From Acidobacterium sp. (lineage in GTDB: Bacteria > Acidobacteriota > Terriglobia > Terriglobales > Acidobacteriaceae), in contig PMUI01000115.1 of the NCBI GenBank assembly GCA_003166955.1, positions 24,266 to 72,679 on the forward strand: a DNA stretch of 48,414 bases, given 5' to 3'. Position numbers and translations under genes: made by a program. The notes below the pieces were generated by a model, which saw only the letters and a program-made list of their open reading frames with translations, was not told where the DNA came from and ran no database searches. The number at the start of each line of letters is the position of its first letter. The first letter of the stretch is position 1. Below are positions 31,988-40,616 of the stretch, piece after piece.

Positions 31988-32050
31988 CTCAACGCTGATC
32001 CCTGAAACGCCGATCACATTACGCTGTACGCTGATCGCTGAACGCTGCTC
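31988..32050 (+). repeat. Heptamer array, nine units, ending two bases before the ligase ATG
   Basis: Nine seven-base units: CTCAACG, CTGATCC, CTGAAAC, two degenerate units, then GCTGTAC, GCTGATC, GCTGAAC and GCTGCTC. The last unit ends at 32050 and the ligase ATG is at 32053. There is therefore no room for a normal ribosome-binding site; the array itself occupies that position. Confidence 0.88.
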
Positions 32051-32052
32051 TC

Positions 32053-34062
32053 ATGCCCCTCTTTCAATCCTTCGCCGAACTCAACGACGCACTCGCCGCC
32101 ACCACCAAAAAGCTCGAAAAGCGCGCCTTCATCGCCGACTACCTTCGCGCCCTTCCCATCGAAGACGCCGGACGCGCCGCCCTCTGGCTCTCCGGAACCC
32201 CCTTCGCAGAAACCGACCGCCGCGTCCTCAATATCGGCGGTTCACTCCTCAGCAAAGCCGTAGCCGAGCTCTCCGGTGCCACCTCTGAAGCCATGTCCGC
32301 CGCCTACCGCCGCCACGGCGACTTCGGCGCCGCCGCCGCCGACCTCCTTTATGGCCACGCGCCGACAACCGCGACTCTCACCCTCGCCGACATCGAAACC
32401 GCGCTCGCCGCCCTCGCCGAAGCCCGCGGCCCCGTCCCCAAACTCCGCCTCCTCCTCGATCTCCTCCGCCGCGCCACCCCCGACGAAACGAAGTACCTCA
32501 TCAAGCTCGTCACCGGCGACATGCGCACCGGAGTCAAGCAATTCCTCGTCGAAGAAGCCATCGCCGAAGCCTGGCCGCTTCAGAGCGCTATCCCAGCAGA
32601 ACTGCAGAAGTCCGCCCCCGCGGCAACGCCTGCGGCGGTGTTGAAGAGTGCGCCTGCGGCGGGTTTGGAGTCAGTCCGTCGCGCAACCATGTTCACCGGC
32701 TCGCTCCCCGAAGTCGTAGCCCTCGCCGCCGCCGGCACCCTCGACCACGCGCGCATGAAGCTCTTCCACCCCATCGGCTTCATGCTCGCCAGCCCCGTCC
32801 AAACCACCGCCGAAGCCATTGCCCGCTTCACCGAAGAAATCAAAGCGGAACTCGGCCCGGCCGCAAATGCGTCGGAAACAGAAAACTCCGTCATCCTGAG
32901 CGAAGCTTCCGAATCGTTGCGCCCGCTTTTGGAGCGCAACAAACAATCCAGCCGCGAGTCGAATGGACCTGCATTTCGCTCTTCGGTCTTGAAAGCCGCC
33001 CAACTCGAAGACAAATACGACGGCATCCGAGCCCAGCTCCACGTGGCCCCGGTCGAGTCAGGCCAGGCCCGAGTAGCCCTCTACTCCCGCAATCGCGACG
33101 ACCTCTCCGAATCCTTCCCCGACCTCGTCGAAGCCTTCTCCCCCATCACCGAACCCGCGATCCTCGACGGCGAAATCCTCGCCTGGAATCCCGCCGCCCA
33201 CCGCGCCCTCTCCTTCTCCGCCCTCCAGCAACGCCTCGGCCGCAAACGCGTCACGCAGGAAATGCTCCGCGACATCCCCGTCGTCCTCGTCGTCTTCGAC
33301 ATCCTCTACCGCGGCGAAACTCTCCTCCTGAACGAACCCCTCATCGAACGCCGCGCGACCCTCGAAGACTTCGCCGCCCGCTGGTCCCCCGCGACCGCCT
33401 CAACACAAGCCCGAGGCCAATCCCACCTCTTCGAAGCCCAACAAGACCCAAGCTTTCCACGCCTCATCCTCGCCAATGCCACGCGCCTCGAGACACCCCG
33501 CCTTTCCGCGTCCGCTCAACTAGACCAGGCCTACCTCGACGCCCGAGCCCGCGGCAACGAAGGCGTCATGATCAAGTCCCTCGCCAGCACCTACCAGCCC
33601 GGCCGCCGCGGCCTCGCCTGGCTCAAGCTCAAGCGCGAACTCGCAACCTTAGATGTAGTCGTCACGGGCGTCGAATACGGCAATGGCCGCCGCGCCCACG
33701 TACTCAGTGACTACACCTTCGCCATTAGCGATCCCGACGACCCGGCCCAGCCGCTAAAAAACGTAGGCAAAGCCTACTCCGGCCTCACCGATCAGGAAAT
33801 CGCCGACATGACCGCCTTCTTCAAAGCGCACACCCTCGAAGACAACGGCCACTTCCGCACCGTCGAGCCAACCATCGTCCTCGAAGTCGCCTTCAACAAC
33901 GTCATGCGCTCCACCCGCCACGCCAGCGGATTCGCCCTCCGCTTCCCAAGAATCCTTCGCATCCGCACCGACAAACCCGTCAACGAAATTGACACCCTCC
34001 AGCGCGTCGAAGAAATCTACAACTCCCAACCCGACAAACCCATCGATGACCCTGAACCCTGA
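32053..34062 (+). CDS. ATP-dependent DNA ligase with in-frame insertions
   Basis: 669 residues. The N-terminal helical DNA-binding domain includes LLLDLLRRATPDETKYLIKLVTGDMRTG. The adenylation domain has the catalytic lysine Lys321 in EDKYDGIRA, DGEILAWN, EGVMIKSL and WLKLKRE. A C-terminal OB domain follows. It seals nicks using ATP. Two stretches look inserted: residues about 182-207 (Ala/Pro-rich, internally repeated) and about 280-311 (VILSEASESLRPLLERN onward), the latter ending nine residues before the catalytic lysine. The last codons and stop lie in a heptamer array. The start has no Shine-Dalgarno sequence because another array precedes it. Confidence 0.92.
   Translation: MPLFQSFAELNDALAATTKKLEKRAFIADYLRALPIEDAGRAALWLSGTPFAETDRRVLNIGGSLLSKAVAELSGATSEAMSAAYRRHGDFGAAAADLLYGHAPTTATLTLADIETALAALAEARGPVPKLRLLLDLLRRATPDETKYLIKLVTGDMRTGVKQFLVEEAIAEAWPLQSAIPAELQKSAPAATPAAVLKSAPAAGLESVRRATMFTGSLPEVVALAAAGTLDHARMKLFHPIGFMLASPVQTTAEAIARFTEEIKAELGPAANASETENSVILSEASESLRPLLERNKQSSRESNGPAFRSSVLKAAQLEDKYDGIRAQLHVAPVESGQARVALYSRNRDDLSESFPDLVEAFSPITEPAILDGEILAWNPAAHRALSFSALQQRLGRKRVTQEMLRDIPVVLVVFDILYRGETLLLNEPLIERRATLEDFAARWSPATASTQARGQSHLFEAQQDPSFPRLILANATRLETPRLSASAQLDQAYLDARARGNEGVMIKSLASTYQPGRRGLAWLKLKRELATLDVVVTGVEYGNGRRAHVLSDYTFAISDPDDPAQPLKNVGKAYSGLTDQEIADMTAFFKAHTLEDNGHFRTVEPTIVLEVAFNNVMRSTRHASGFALRFPRILRIRTDKPVNEIDTLQRVEEIYNSQPDKPIDDPEP
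32890..32983 (+). repeat. Repeat-like insertion in the ligase gene
   Basis: Begins GTCATCCTGAGCGAAGC and ends GAGTCGAATGGACCTGCATT followed by TCGCTCTT. Both ends match the phrase type of common dispersed intergenic repeats in Acidobacteriota and other bacteria as I remember them. Here it is translated in frame. No second copy is present in this window, so the call rests on memory of the phrase and on its position as a gap in the family alignment. Confidence 0.55.
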
Positions 34063-34112
34063 ACGCTGTACCCTGAACGCGGTACTCTGCACCCTGTGCC
34101 CTGTCTTCTGAA
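34050..34112 (+). repeat. Heptamer array, nine units, overlapping the ligase stop codon
   Basis: CCCTGAA three times, mixed with CGCTGTA, CGCGGTA, CTCTGCA, CCCTGTG, CCCTGTC and TTCTGAA, without interruption. The ligase stop codon (34060-34062) is inside the second unit. It shares the ten-mer CTGAACGCTG with the array before the ligase. Confidence 0.88.
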
Positions 34113-34135
34113 TCCAACCCCACTGAGGAGATTCC

Positions 34136-35020
34136 ATGCCCACCACCACCGCCCCTCCCAACGCTGCCGCCGCCGGCCAGATCCACCTCGGCGACCTCAC
34201 CGTTAACCGCCTCGGCTACGGAGCCATGCGCATCACCGGTCCAGGCATCTGGGGCCCGCCCAAAGATCACGACGCCGCCATCAAAACCCTCCGCCGGGCA
34301 GTAGAATTAGGCGTCAACTTCATCGACACCGCCGACTCCTACGGCCCCAACGTCTCTGAAGAATTAATCGCCGAAGCCCTCCACCCCTACCCCAAAGGCC
34401 TCGTCATCGCCACCAAGGGCGGATGGGAGCGCGTCGGCCCCGGCCAGTGGATCCACAACGCCAGCCCCAAACACCTCGAAGAAGCCGTTGAAGGCAGCCT
34501 CAAACGCCTCAAGCTCGATCGCATCGACGTCTACCAGCTCCACATCCCCGACCCCGCCGTCTCCTTCATCGCCTCCATGGAGACGCTCGAAAAACTCCGC
34601 CAGCAAGGCAAAATCCGCCACCTCGCCCTCTCCAACGTCGCCCTCGAATACGTCGAGCGCGCCCGCAAAATCACGCCCATCGTCTCGGTCCAGAACCGCT
34701 ACAGCTTCGCCGACCGCGAGTGGGACTTCCTCCTCGACTTCTGCGAGAAGAACGGCATCGCCTTCATCCCCTGGGCCCCGCTCGGCCAGAACCGCGAAGC
34801 GCACGACCTCCTCGAAAAATTCGCGAAGGAACTCGACGCCTCGCCCCTCCAGGTCGCCCTCGCCTGGCTCCTGCGCCGCTCGCCGGTCACGCTGCCCATC
34901 CCCGGAACCTCATCGCCGAAGCACGTCGAGGAAAACATCGTCGCCGCCGCCCTCAAACTTCCCGACGCCATCTACAAACAACTCGAAGCCGTAACCCCAC
35001 CCCCCGCCAGCCTGCGGTAG
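34136..35020 (+). CDS. Aldo/keto reductase
   Basis: 294 residues from ATG 34136, with GAGGAG upstream. Features: LGYGAMRITG near the start, FIDTADSYGPNVSEELIAEAL with the catalytic Asp and Tyr, VIATKGGW with the catalytic Lys, the LDRIDVYQLHIPDP strand, and the C-terminal LPIPGTSSPKHVEENI that binds the NADPH phosphate. It reduces carbonyl compounds; the specific substrate is unknown. It is probably monocistronic. Confidence 0.94.
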   Translation: MPTTTAPPNAAAAGQIHLGDLTVNRLGYGAMRITGPGIWGPPKDHDAAIKTLRRAVELGVNFIDTADSYGPNVSEELIAEALHPYPKGLVIATKGGWERVGPGQWIHNASPKHLEEAVEGSLKRLKLDRIDVYQLHIPDPAVSFIASMETLEKLRQQGKIRHLALSNVALEYVERARKITPIVSVQNRYSFADREWDFLLDFCEKNGIAFIPWAPLGQNREAHDLLEKFAKELDASPLQVALAWLLRRSPVTLPIPGTSSPKHVEENIVAAALKLPDAIYKQLEAVTPPPASLR

Positions 35021-35038
35021 GTAATGGGGTCCGGATGT

Positions 35039-35066
35039 CCCGGGTCTCGCCCTCTTTGAGACCCGG
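35039..35066 (+). repeat. CCCGGGTCTC hairpin element, intergenic copy
   Basis: Stem CCGGGTCTC/GAGACCCGG of nine pairs, with a GCCCTCTTT loop, between the aldo/keto reductase and parE-like genes. It matches the hairpin inserted in prmC. It could act as a bidirectional terminator for these convergent genes but lacks a T run. Confidence 0.65.
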
Positions 35067-35090
35067 TCCCCCGCGACGATCAGGAAGGCG

Positions 35091-35384
35091 TTATTGAACC
35101 CTTCCCTGCGCCAACATGCTCTGATGAAGAATGCGAGAGATCACGACCCGGTCTCCCTTCAGCCGATAGAAGATAACGTGTCGCCCTTCTTCCATCCGGC
35201 GCAGGCCCGGCACTATCTCATCACATGCACGCCCGAGCATGGGCTTCTCGGCCAACCGCTCCATACAGTCTTCAATCTTGGCCAGATAGCGAGTGGCCTG
35301 GGATTCCCCCCAGGTCCGTAGCGTGTATTCGCCAATGCCCACTAGGTCAGAACGAGCCTTCGCGGATAGCCGCAACGCCGCCAT
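35091..35384 (-). CDS. ParE/RelE-family toxin
   Basis: 97 residues. ParE features are [18 protein letters not shown], then [43 protein letters not shown] and [11 protein letters not shown]. The spacing of a helical hairpin plus antiparallel sheet is normal. ParE proteins poison gyrase; RelE relatives cleave mRNA, and ParE is favoured by the sequence. The antitoxin gene ends three bases upstream. Confidence 0.92.
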   Translation of the reverse strand: MAALRLSAKARSDLVGIGEYTLRTWGESQATRYLAKIEDCMERLAEKPMLGRACDEIVPGLRRMEEGRHVIFYRLKGDRVVISRILHQSMLAQGRVQ

Positions 35385-35387
35385 GCT

Positions 35388-35645
35388 TCAGCGTACGCGT
35401 TTTGGCAGCTTTAGCTTCCGGCGCACCTGTGCGAAGACATCTCCTCTTGCAATCCCGCTCCGATCTCCCTCATCAATCGCCTCCCGCAATGCCGCCAGCT
35501 TCGCCTCGTACTCCTGCTCCTCGCGCTCCAGCGTCCGCAGAGCCGCCCGAACGACTTCGCTGGCGTTCTCGTAGCGGCCGCTCTCAACCCTCGCGACCAC
35601 AAATCGATCCAGTTCCTTCGTCAGGTTCACATTCCGAGTGGGCAT
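35388..35645 (-). CDS. ParD-family antitoxin
   Basis: 85 residues from ATG 35645, with GGAGG upstream; a longer frame to 35720 is ignored. [40 protein letters not shown] is a textbook ParD ribbon-helix-helix, followed by a charged C-terminal region that binds ParE. It is first in the operon and is probably the repressor. Confidence 0.93.
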   Translation of the reverse strand: MPTRNVNLTKELDRFVVARVESGRYENASEVVRAALRTLEREEQEYEAKLAALREAIDEGDRSGIARGDVFAQVRRKLKLPKRVR

Positions 35646-35674
35646 CCTCACGTTCCTCCAGGCTCTTCCTCGGA

Positions 35675-35703
35675 ATGGTAACCCGGTTGGCAATCTTTGA
35701 CAA
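35675..35703 (-). promoter_or_regulatory. Putative promoter of the parDE-like operon
   Basis: Reading toward the antitoxin: -35 TTGTCA (35703-35698), a 17-base spacer, -10 TACCAT (35680-35675). The spacing is ideal and the hexamers match the vegetative consensus at five and four of six positions. A GGAGG ribosome-binding site follows before ATG 35645. Confidence 0.55.
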
Positions 35704-35776
35704 CATCCTCCCAGCGACAAAATCCTCCCAAACCTGTTACGCTAAGCGGTTTTCTCATCCTCCTCATCGGATCACC

Positions 35777-36979
35777 ATGACCACCACCGCACAAACCGCC
35801 CCCGGCCTCCAGCCCGCCACCTTCCCCTTCACCCTCACCGAAGACCAGGAAGCCCTCCGCCGAGAAATCCGTGACTTCGCCGCCCGCGAAATCGCCCCCA
35901 ACGTCCTCCGCTGGGACGAAGCCTCCGAATTCCCCCACGACGTAGTCAAGCAGCTCGGGGCAATGGGCCTCCTCGGCGTCATCTTCCCCCCCGAATACGG
36001 CGGCGCCGGCCTCGGCTACACCGACTACATGCTCGCCATCGAAGAGCTCTCCGCCGTCGACGGCAGCATCGGAATCATCGTCGCTGCGCACAATTCCCTC
36101 TGCACGAATCACATCTTCCTCGCCGGCTCCGAAGCCCAGAAAAAGCAGTACGTCTCGAAACTCGCCACCGGCGAACATCTCGGCGCCTGGGGTTTAACAG
36201 AACCCGGCTCCGGCTCCGACGCCAGCGCCGCCCGCACCACCGCCGTCCGCCGCGGCGACCAGTGGGTACTCAACGGCAACAAGACCTTCATCACCAACGG
36301 CCACTACGCCGACGTATCTGTCATCATCGCTGTTACAGATAAATCCCAGGGCACCCACGGCCTCTCCGCCTTCATCGTTGAAAAAGGCACCCCCGGCTTT
36401 CGCCCCGGCAAAAAAGAAAACAAGCTCGGCCTCCGCGCCTCCGACACCTCCGAACTCATCTTCGAAGACTGCGCTATCCCCGCCGAAAATCTTCTGGGCA
36501 AAGAAGGCGAAGGCTTCATCGACTCCATGCGCACCCTCGACGGCGGCCGCATCTCAATCGCCGCCCTCTCCTTAGGAATTGCAAGGGGCGCCCTCGACGC
36601 GAGCGTCAAATATGTAAAAGAACGGCGCCAGTTCGGCAAAGCCATCGCCGAATTCCAGGGCATCCAATGGAAACTCGCCGACATGGCCACCGAGCTCGAC
36701 GCCGCCCGCCTCCTCACCCTCCGCGCCGCCGTCCTCAAAGACGCGGGCCAGCGCGTCACCCAGGAATCCGCCATGGCCAAGCTCTACGCCAGCGAAGTCG
36801 CGGTCCGCATCTGCAACGAAGCCGTCCAGCTCCACGGCGGGTACGGCTTCATCAAGGACTATCCCGTCGAGAAGTTCTACCGCGACGTCAAACTCTGCAC
36901 CATCGGCGAAGGCACCAGCGAAATCCAGCGCATGGTCATCGGCCGCGAAATCTTAAAAGTCCACCCCTCGAGAGGGTGA
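35777..36979 (+). CDS. Acyl-CoA dehydrogenase
   Basis: 400 residues from ATG 35777; the frame is open upstream across the antitoxin gene, but the conserved start [20 protein letters not shown] begins just after this Met. Domains: N-terminal helices, a central beta domain with [12 protein letters not shown] and [10 protein letters not shown], and C-terminal helices with [15 protein letters not shown] and [27 protein letters not shown]. The catalytic glutamate position matches the short-chain/butyryl group. The FAD enzyme oxidises acyl-CoA to enoyl-CoA. It is the first of several acyl-CoA genes in this part of the window (meaB, mce). Confidence 0.95.
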   Translation: MTTTAQTAPGLQPATFPFTLTEDQEALRREIRDFAAREIAPNVLRWDEASEFPHDVVKQLGAMGLLGVIFPPEYGGAGLGYTDYMLAIEELSAVDGSIGIIVAAHNSLCTNHIFLAGSEAQKKQYVSKLATGEHLGAWGLTEPGSGSDASAARTTAVRRGDQWVLNGNKTFITNGHYADVSVIIAVTDKSQGTHGLSAFIVEKGTPGFRPGKKENKLGLRASDTSELIFEDCAIPAENLLGKEGEGFIDSMRTLDGGRISIAALSLGIARGALDASVKYVKERRQFGKAIAEFQGIQWKLADMATELDAARLLTLRAAVLKDAGQRVTQESAMAKLYASEVAVRICNEAVQLHGGYGFIKDYPVEKFYRDVKLCTIGEGTSEIQRMVIGREILKVHPSRG

Positions 36980-36986
36980 GCTTATC

Positions 36987-37424
36987 TCAGAATTTAATGC
37001 CAATGATTCGTATGGAGAAGATCAGGAGAAACACCACCCAAATCACCAGAGCGATTCCCACATTGCGCTTCGCGCGGCGATAGTCCGGATCCTCCGAACG
37101 AAGCGAGGAGAATCGAACCCACCAGCGAATCGCCAGGACTGGCACCAACACGAGCAGAACGTAGTAGCCAACCAGACCAACGAGCCCCATGAACGGCACA
37201 AATGCTAACAACCAAAATCCAATGAGCGACCCCGCGAGGATCCGAACATAGCTGGCGTCGCTGCATGCCTGGCTGACTTTGCTCGTAACTTCCGCCGCGG
37301 CTTCGGCGGCCTGCGCGTCTACCGGCGCTGAGCAATAGGGGCATTGTGTAAGTGACGTGTTGATAGTCTGCCTGCAGTTCGGGCATTCAAATACCCGAAC
37401 ACCGCTGCCTTGCAGAAGGCTCAT
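36987..37424 (-). CDS. Zinc-ribbon membrane protein
   Basis: 145 residues. The N-terminal zinc ribbon has Cys14, Cys17, Cys28 and Cys31 (ECPNC and QCPYC). A helical linker of about 25 residues follows, then two hydrophobic segments: one long hairpin-like stretch (ILAGSLIGFWLLAFVPFMGL onward, to about residue 100) and a C-terminal helix VGIALVIWVVFLLIFSI. I do not recognise a family. G+C is lower than around it (near 52%), which may mean transfer. It is convergent with the acyl-CoA dehydrogenase, leaving only seven bases between them. Confidence 0.7.
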   Translation of the reverse strand: MSLLQGSGVRVFECPNCRQTINTSLTQCPYCSAPVDAQAAEAAAEVTSKVSQACSDASYVRILAGSLIGFWLLAFVPFMGLVGLVGYYVLLVLVPVLAIRWWVRFSSLRSEDPDYRRAKRNVGIALVIWVVFLLIFSIRIIGIKF

Positions 37425-37644
37425 CGGCTACGCCTCGAGAATCGAGTCTAACAAGAGGCCGGCCTTCAGGCACCAACGCCGTTTTGCTCAGCAAACTCAG
37501 ATTCCTCCATGCGCGCTGATCGACGATCAGACATTCCACTCTTCCCCCTCCCTCCTTTTTTCCTCTCCCTCACCGCATTTCGTCGTACGATAAGTGAACC
37601 CTCCCGCCGTTCAGCTGCCAAAGGAAAAACCACAGGAGATTCCA

Positions 37645-38196
37645 GTGAGCGGAACCACGATCCGTCTTTGGGCGATCCTCATTCTGGCCCCCGCTGCCTG
37701 CACCTGGGCCCACAGCCAGGACCTCACCCCCGACGCCGCGAAGGACATGCTCAACCAGCAGGGCGCCGGCACCGCCGCCAGCGAGTTCACCCTCACCCAG
37801 GATCAGGCCCGCCAGCTCACCGCGCTCAGCCAGACTCTTCTCGCCCCGCTCGCCGTCCAGGCCACCCAGCCCTGTCTCCCCAACCCCGGCGACAAGCGCG
37901 TCCAGAGCCATCAGTTCGCCGCCTGCCAGGGCATCTTCCCCGCCGGAATCACCGCCCAAAACCCCGGCGTCTATCTCAAAGTCGGCCGCGCCTTCCACTG
38001 GCACGTCGTCGAAGTCAGCGGCATCATCGACCCCACCGAAGATCACAGCCAGCGCGTCGCCTCCTACACCTGGGAGTACGACTTCTCCGACCTACCCGCC
38101 GAAGTCCAAAACGTCTTAAAAGAAGGCTCGCGCCACGAAGGCCGCTCCCTGTTTGAACTCGACGGCTCCAGCTGGAAGTGGAAGAGCTATCAGTAG
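37645..38196 (+). CDS. Exported hypothetical protein
   Basis: 183 residues from GTG 37645, chosen because CAGGAGATTCCA lies directly upstream and the following residues SGTTIRLWAILILAPAACTW form a signal peptide. A GTG at 37594 would place 17 non-signal residues in front. The mature part has a Gln/Ala-rich helix (LTLTQDQARQLTALSQTL), then a predominantly beta region with FHWHVVEVSGIIDPTEDHSQRVASY, and an aromatic end (WKWKSYQ). No family recognised; probably periplasmic. Confidence 0.72.
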   Translation: MSGTTIRLWAILILAPAACTWAHSQDLTPDAAKDMLNQQGAGTAASEFTLTQDQARQLTALSQTLLAPLAVQATQPCLPNPGDKRVQSHQFAACQGIFPAGITAQNPGVYLKVGRAFHWHVVEVSGIIDPTEDHSQRVASYTWEYDFSDLPAEVQNVLKEGSRHEGRSLFELDGSSWKWKSYQ

Positions 38197-38249
38197 AGCA
38201 ATGCAGTTGGCGCGACGGGGCACCTTACGCGCCACTAAACTATTCCCAA

Positions 38250-39026
38250 ATGCCCGACCCAGTCTCTGACCACTACGCCAACCTCCTCGCCCGCCACTAC
38301 TCCTGGATGTTCGGCCTCTCCTTCGCCGAGAAGGTCGCCGAGCAGCACGCCATCCTCGAGCCTCTTCTCAAAGAAGCTCCCCGCGGCCCCGCCGTCGATC
38401 TGGGCTGCGGCCCTGGATACCAGTCCATGGCGCTCATCGAGCTGGATTTCAATCCCATCCAGGCAATCGACATCTCGGATGAACTCCTCCGGGAGTTCAT
38501 CCCCCACATCGGCAGGCTCCCCATCGATCTCCATTGCGCCGACATCCTCAGCGTGAATGAAATTGTTATTCCCGAGACGGCGGCCGTCATCGTCTGCATG
38601 GGAGACACCCTCACCCACCTCCCCTCGCTCGACGCCGTCCGCGGCCTCTTCGCGTCCGCAGCCAAAGCCCTCGCCCTCGGTGGCCTCTTCATCCTCACCT
38701 GGCGCGACCTCACCCCCGAACTCAAGGGCCCCGACCGCTTCATCCCCGTCCGCGCCACCGGCGACCGCATCATGACCTGCTTCCTCGAATACCTGAGCCC
38801 AACCACCGTCCAGGTCCACGACCTCGTCTACACGCGCAACCTGATCGGCAACCCAGCCACCGCCGCCTGGACCCTCGAAAAAAGCAGCTACCCCAAACTT
38901 CGCCTCTCGCCGAACCAAGTCTCCCAGGAACTCACCGCCGCCAACCTCGAACCCAACACTCCCCCCACTGCGGGCCGCCTCTCCCTCGCCGTCGCGAAGA
39001 AAACCACAGCAACAGCCCGCACCTGA
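38250..39026 (+). CDS. SAM-dependent class I methyltransferase
   Basis: 258 residues from ATG 38250. Motif I is AVDLGCGPGYQSMALIE, the acidic residue after the second strand is in AIDISDELL, and motif post-III resembles LALGGLFILTWRDL. The region after residue 180 is specific to this protein (FLEYLSPTTVQVHDLVYTR). The substrate is unknown. It precedes meaB with a 43-base gap that consists mostly of heptamer repeat. Confidence 0.87.
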   Translation: MPDPVSDHYANLLARHYSWMFGLSFAEKVAEQHAILEPLLKEAPRGPAVDLGCGPGYQSMALIELDFNPIQAIDISDELLREFIPHIGRLPIDLHCADILSVNEIVIPETAAVIVCMGDTLTHLPSLDAVRGLFASAAKALALGGLFILTWRDLTPELKGPDRFIPVRATGDRIMTCFLEYLSPTTVQVHDLVYTRNLIGNPATAAWTLEKSSYPKLRLSPNQVSQELTAANLEPNTPPTAGRLSLAVAKKTTATART

Positions 39027-39047
39027 CAGCTCCCAGCTCCCAGCTGA
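39027..39047 (+). repeat. Heptamer array, three units, starting directly after a stop codon
   Basis: CAGCTCC twice and CAGCTGA; the first unit begins on the base after the methyltransferase stop codon (39024-39026). It shares the 17-mer GCTCCCAGCTCCCAGCT with the array at 40078. Confidence 0.75.
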
Positions 39048-39069
39048 ACCCAGGAGCTATCCTGTTCAC

Positions 39070-40062
39070 TTGACCCACCCCGACACCATCGCCGCCCTCG
39101 TCGCCCGCCTCCGCAAAGGCGACACCCGCGCCCTCGCCCGCGCCATCTCCCTCGTCGAAAACGACGCCCCCGAATCCGCCTCTCTGCTCTCCGCCTGCTT
39201 CCCGCACACCGGCAGCGGCCTTCGCATCGGCATCACCGGTGCCCCTGGAGCCGGCAAGAGCACGCTGGTCGACCGTCTCGCCCGCGCTTTTCGTGAAACC
39301 CCGGAGGGGCGAGAAGCCAACAAAACCGTAGGCGTCATCGCCGTCGACCCCACCAGCCCCTTCACCGGCGGCGCCATCCTCGGCGACCGCATTCGCTTTC
39401 AGGATCGCCACGGCGATTCCGGCTTCTACGCCCGCAGCATGGCCACGCGCGGCTCCCTCGGCGGCCTCGCCCTCGCAACTGCCGACGTCGCCCTCGTCCT
39501 CGAAGCCAGCGGCAAAGACGTCCTCCTCATCGAAACCGTCGGCGTCGGCCAGGATGAAATCGAAATCGCCCGCCTCGCCGACATCACCGTCGTCGTTCTC
39601 GTTCCCGGCATGGGCGACGACGTGCAGAGCCTCAAGGCCGGTGTCATGGAAATCGCCGACATTTTTGTTGTGAATAAGTCCGACCGCGAAGGCGCCGACC
39701 GCGTCGAACAGGAAATCCGCGGCCTGCAGTCTCTGGCCTCTGACCATCCGGACCACACGCCGCCCGTCATCCGCACCATCGCCACCACTGGCGACGGCCT
39801 CGACAACCTCGCAACCGCCATCTCGGAAATGGAAGAGTGGTTGCGCGCAGACAACCGCCTCGCCAAACGCCGCACCCAGCACTGGCAGCGCCGCCTCGAC
39901 GCCATGCTCCGCACTGAGCTGATGCGCCGCGCCCGTCAAAACGGATTCGACGCGAAAATCCTCCAGTTCCACGCCGCCCGCATCGCCTCCGGCCAACAAG
40001 ACCCCTGGCAGCTGGTCGCTCAACTCACCGAAAAAGTCTTCTCCCCAGCCAACTCAAGCTGA
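39070..40062 (+). CDS. meaB: Methylmalonyl-CoA mutase-associated GTPase
   Basis: 330 residues from TTG 39070. The G1/P-loop is ITGAPGAGKSTLVDRL; AVDPTSPFTGGAILGDRIRF follows, then the G3-like ETVGVGQDEIE, VVNKSDREGADR (G4) and a C-terminal dimerisation helix region. Family members guard and repair the coenzyme-B12 form of methylmalonyl-CoA mutase. The methylmalonyl-CoA epimerase gene follows 87 bases later, supporting that role, although the mutase itself is outside the window. Confidence 0.94.
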   Translation: MTHPDTIAALVARLRKGDTRALARAISLVENDAPESASLLSACFPHTGSGLRIGITGAPGAGKSTLVDRLARAFRETPEGREANKTVGVIAVDPTSPFTGGAILGDRIRFQDRHGDSGFYARSMATRGSLGGLALATADVALVLEASGKDVLLIETVGVGQDEIEIARLADITVVVLVPGMGDDVQSLKAGVMEIADIFVVNKSDREGADRVEQEIRGLQSLASDHPDHTPPVIRTIATTGDGLDNLATAISEMEEWLRADNRLAKRRTQHWQRRLDAMLRTELMRRARQNGFDAKILQFHAARIASGQQDPWQLVAQLTEKVFSPANSS

Positions 40063-40077
40063 GGAATCAATCCCACC

Positions 40078-40147
40078 GGCTCCAGGCTCCCAGCTCCCAG
40101 CTCCCGTCTGACCTTGCACCCTGTACCCTGTACCCTGCACCCTTTAG
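40078..40147 (+). repeat. Heptamer array, ten units, filling the meaB-mce gap
   Basis: Starts with GGCTCCA, GGCTCCC and AGCTCCC units, then changes to CCTGTAC-type units (GTCTGAC, CTTGCAC, CCTGTAC twice, CCTGCAC, CCTTTAG). It ends two bases before the mce ATG at 40150. The switch of unit type within one array suggests two arrays joined or local re-spreading. No normal ribosome-binding site is left in front of mce. Confidence 0.9.
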
Positions 40148-40149
40148 TT

Positions 40150-40557
40150 ATGCCCGAACTCGACCACATCGGCATCGCCGTCAAAAGCATCGCGCAGACG
40201 AGAAGACTCTACGAATCCCTCGGCCTCAAAGTCGTTCACGAAGAGACCGTGGAGCACGAGCACGTCCGCACCGCGCTGATCCCCGCCGGCGACGCGCGCA
40301 TCGAACTCCTCGAGCCGACCACGTCCGATTCGCCCGTTGGCCGCTTCCTCGCCAAGCGCGGCGAGGGCCTGCACCATATCGCGCTCCACGTCGAAGACAT
40401 TTCGGCCGCGCTCGAAACCTTGAAAGCCCAGGGCGCAAGCCTCATCTCCGAAGATATTCAAACGGGAGCCGGCGGCCACCTCTATTTCTTCGTCCACCCA
40501 TCGAGCGCCGGCGGCGTGCTGCTCGAAATCTGTCAGGACGCGGTGAGTGACGTATAG
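40150..40557 (+). CDS. mce: Methylmalonyl-CoA epimerase
   Basis: 135 residues, the standard length. Two VOC half-domains: LDHIGIAVKSIAQTRRLYESLGL with the first His ligand, and GLHHIALHVEDISAALETL with the second. HLYFFVHPSSAGGVLLEICQ carries the remaining metal ligand and the Glu. It interconverts the R and S forms of methylmalonyl-CoA in propionyl-CoA metabolism. It is adjacent to meaB. Confidence 0.93.
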   Translation: MPELDHIGIAVKSIAQTRRLYESLGLKVVHEETVEHEHVRTALIPAGDARIELLEPTTSDSPVGRFLAKRGEGLHHIALHVEDISAALETLKAQGASLISEDIQTGAGGHLYFFVHPSSAGGVLLEICQDAVSDV

Positions 40558-40616
40558 CCGCTGGTTGAGGTGAGCCAGGGCCGGCACGCGCAGTGTGCCA
40601 GCCAGCCGAAGGACCT

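Noticed and set aside
38200-38235. Fragment GTTGGCGCGACGGGGCACC resembling the kinase 45-bp element
   Set aside because: Only about 15 bases match and the palindromic partner is missing. It may be a remnant but cannot be told from chance.
40078-40147. CRISPR-like array
   Set aside because: Units are seven bases long, contiguous, and have no spacers between them. No cas gene lies in the window.
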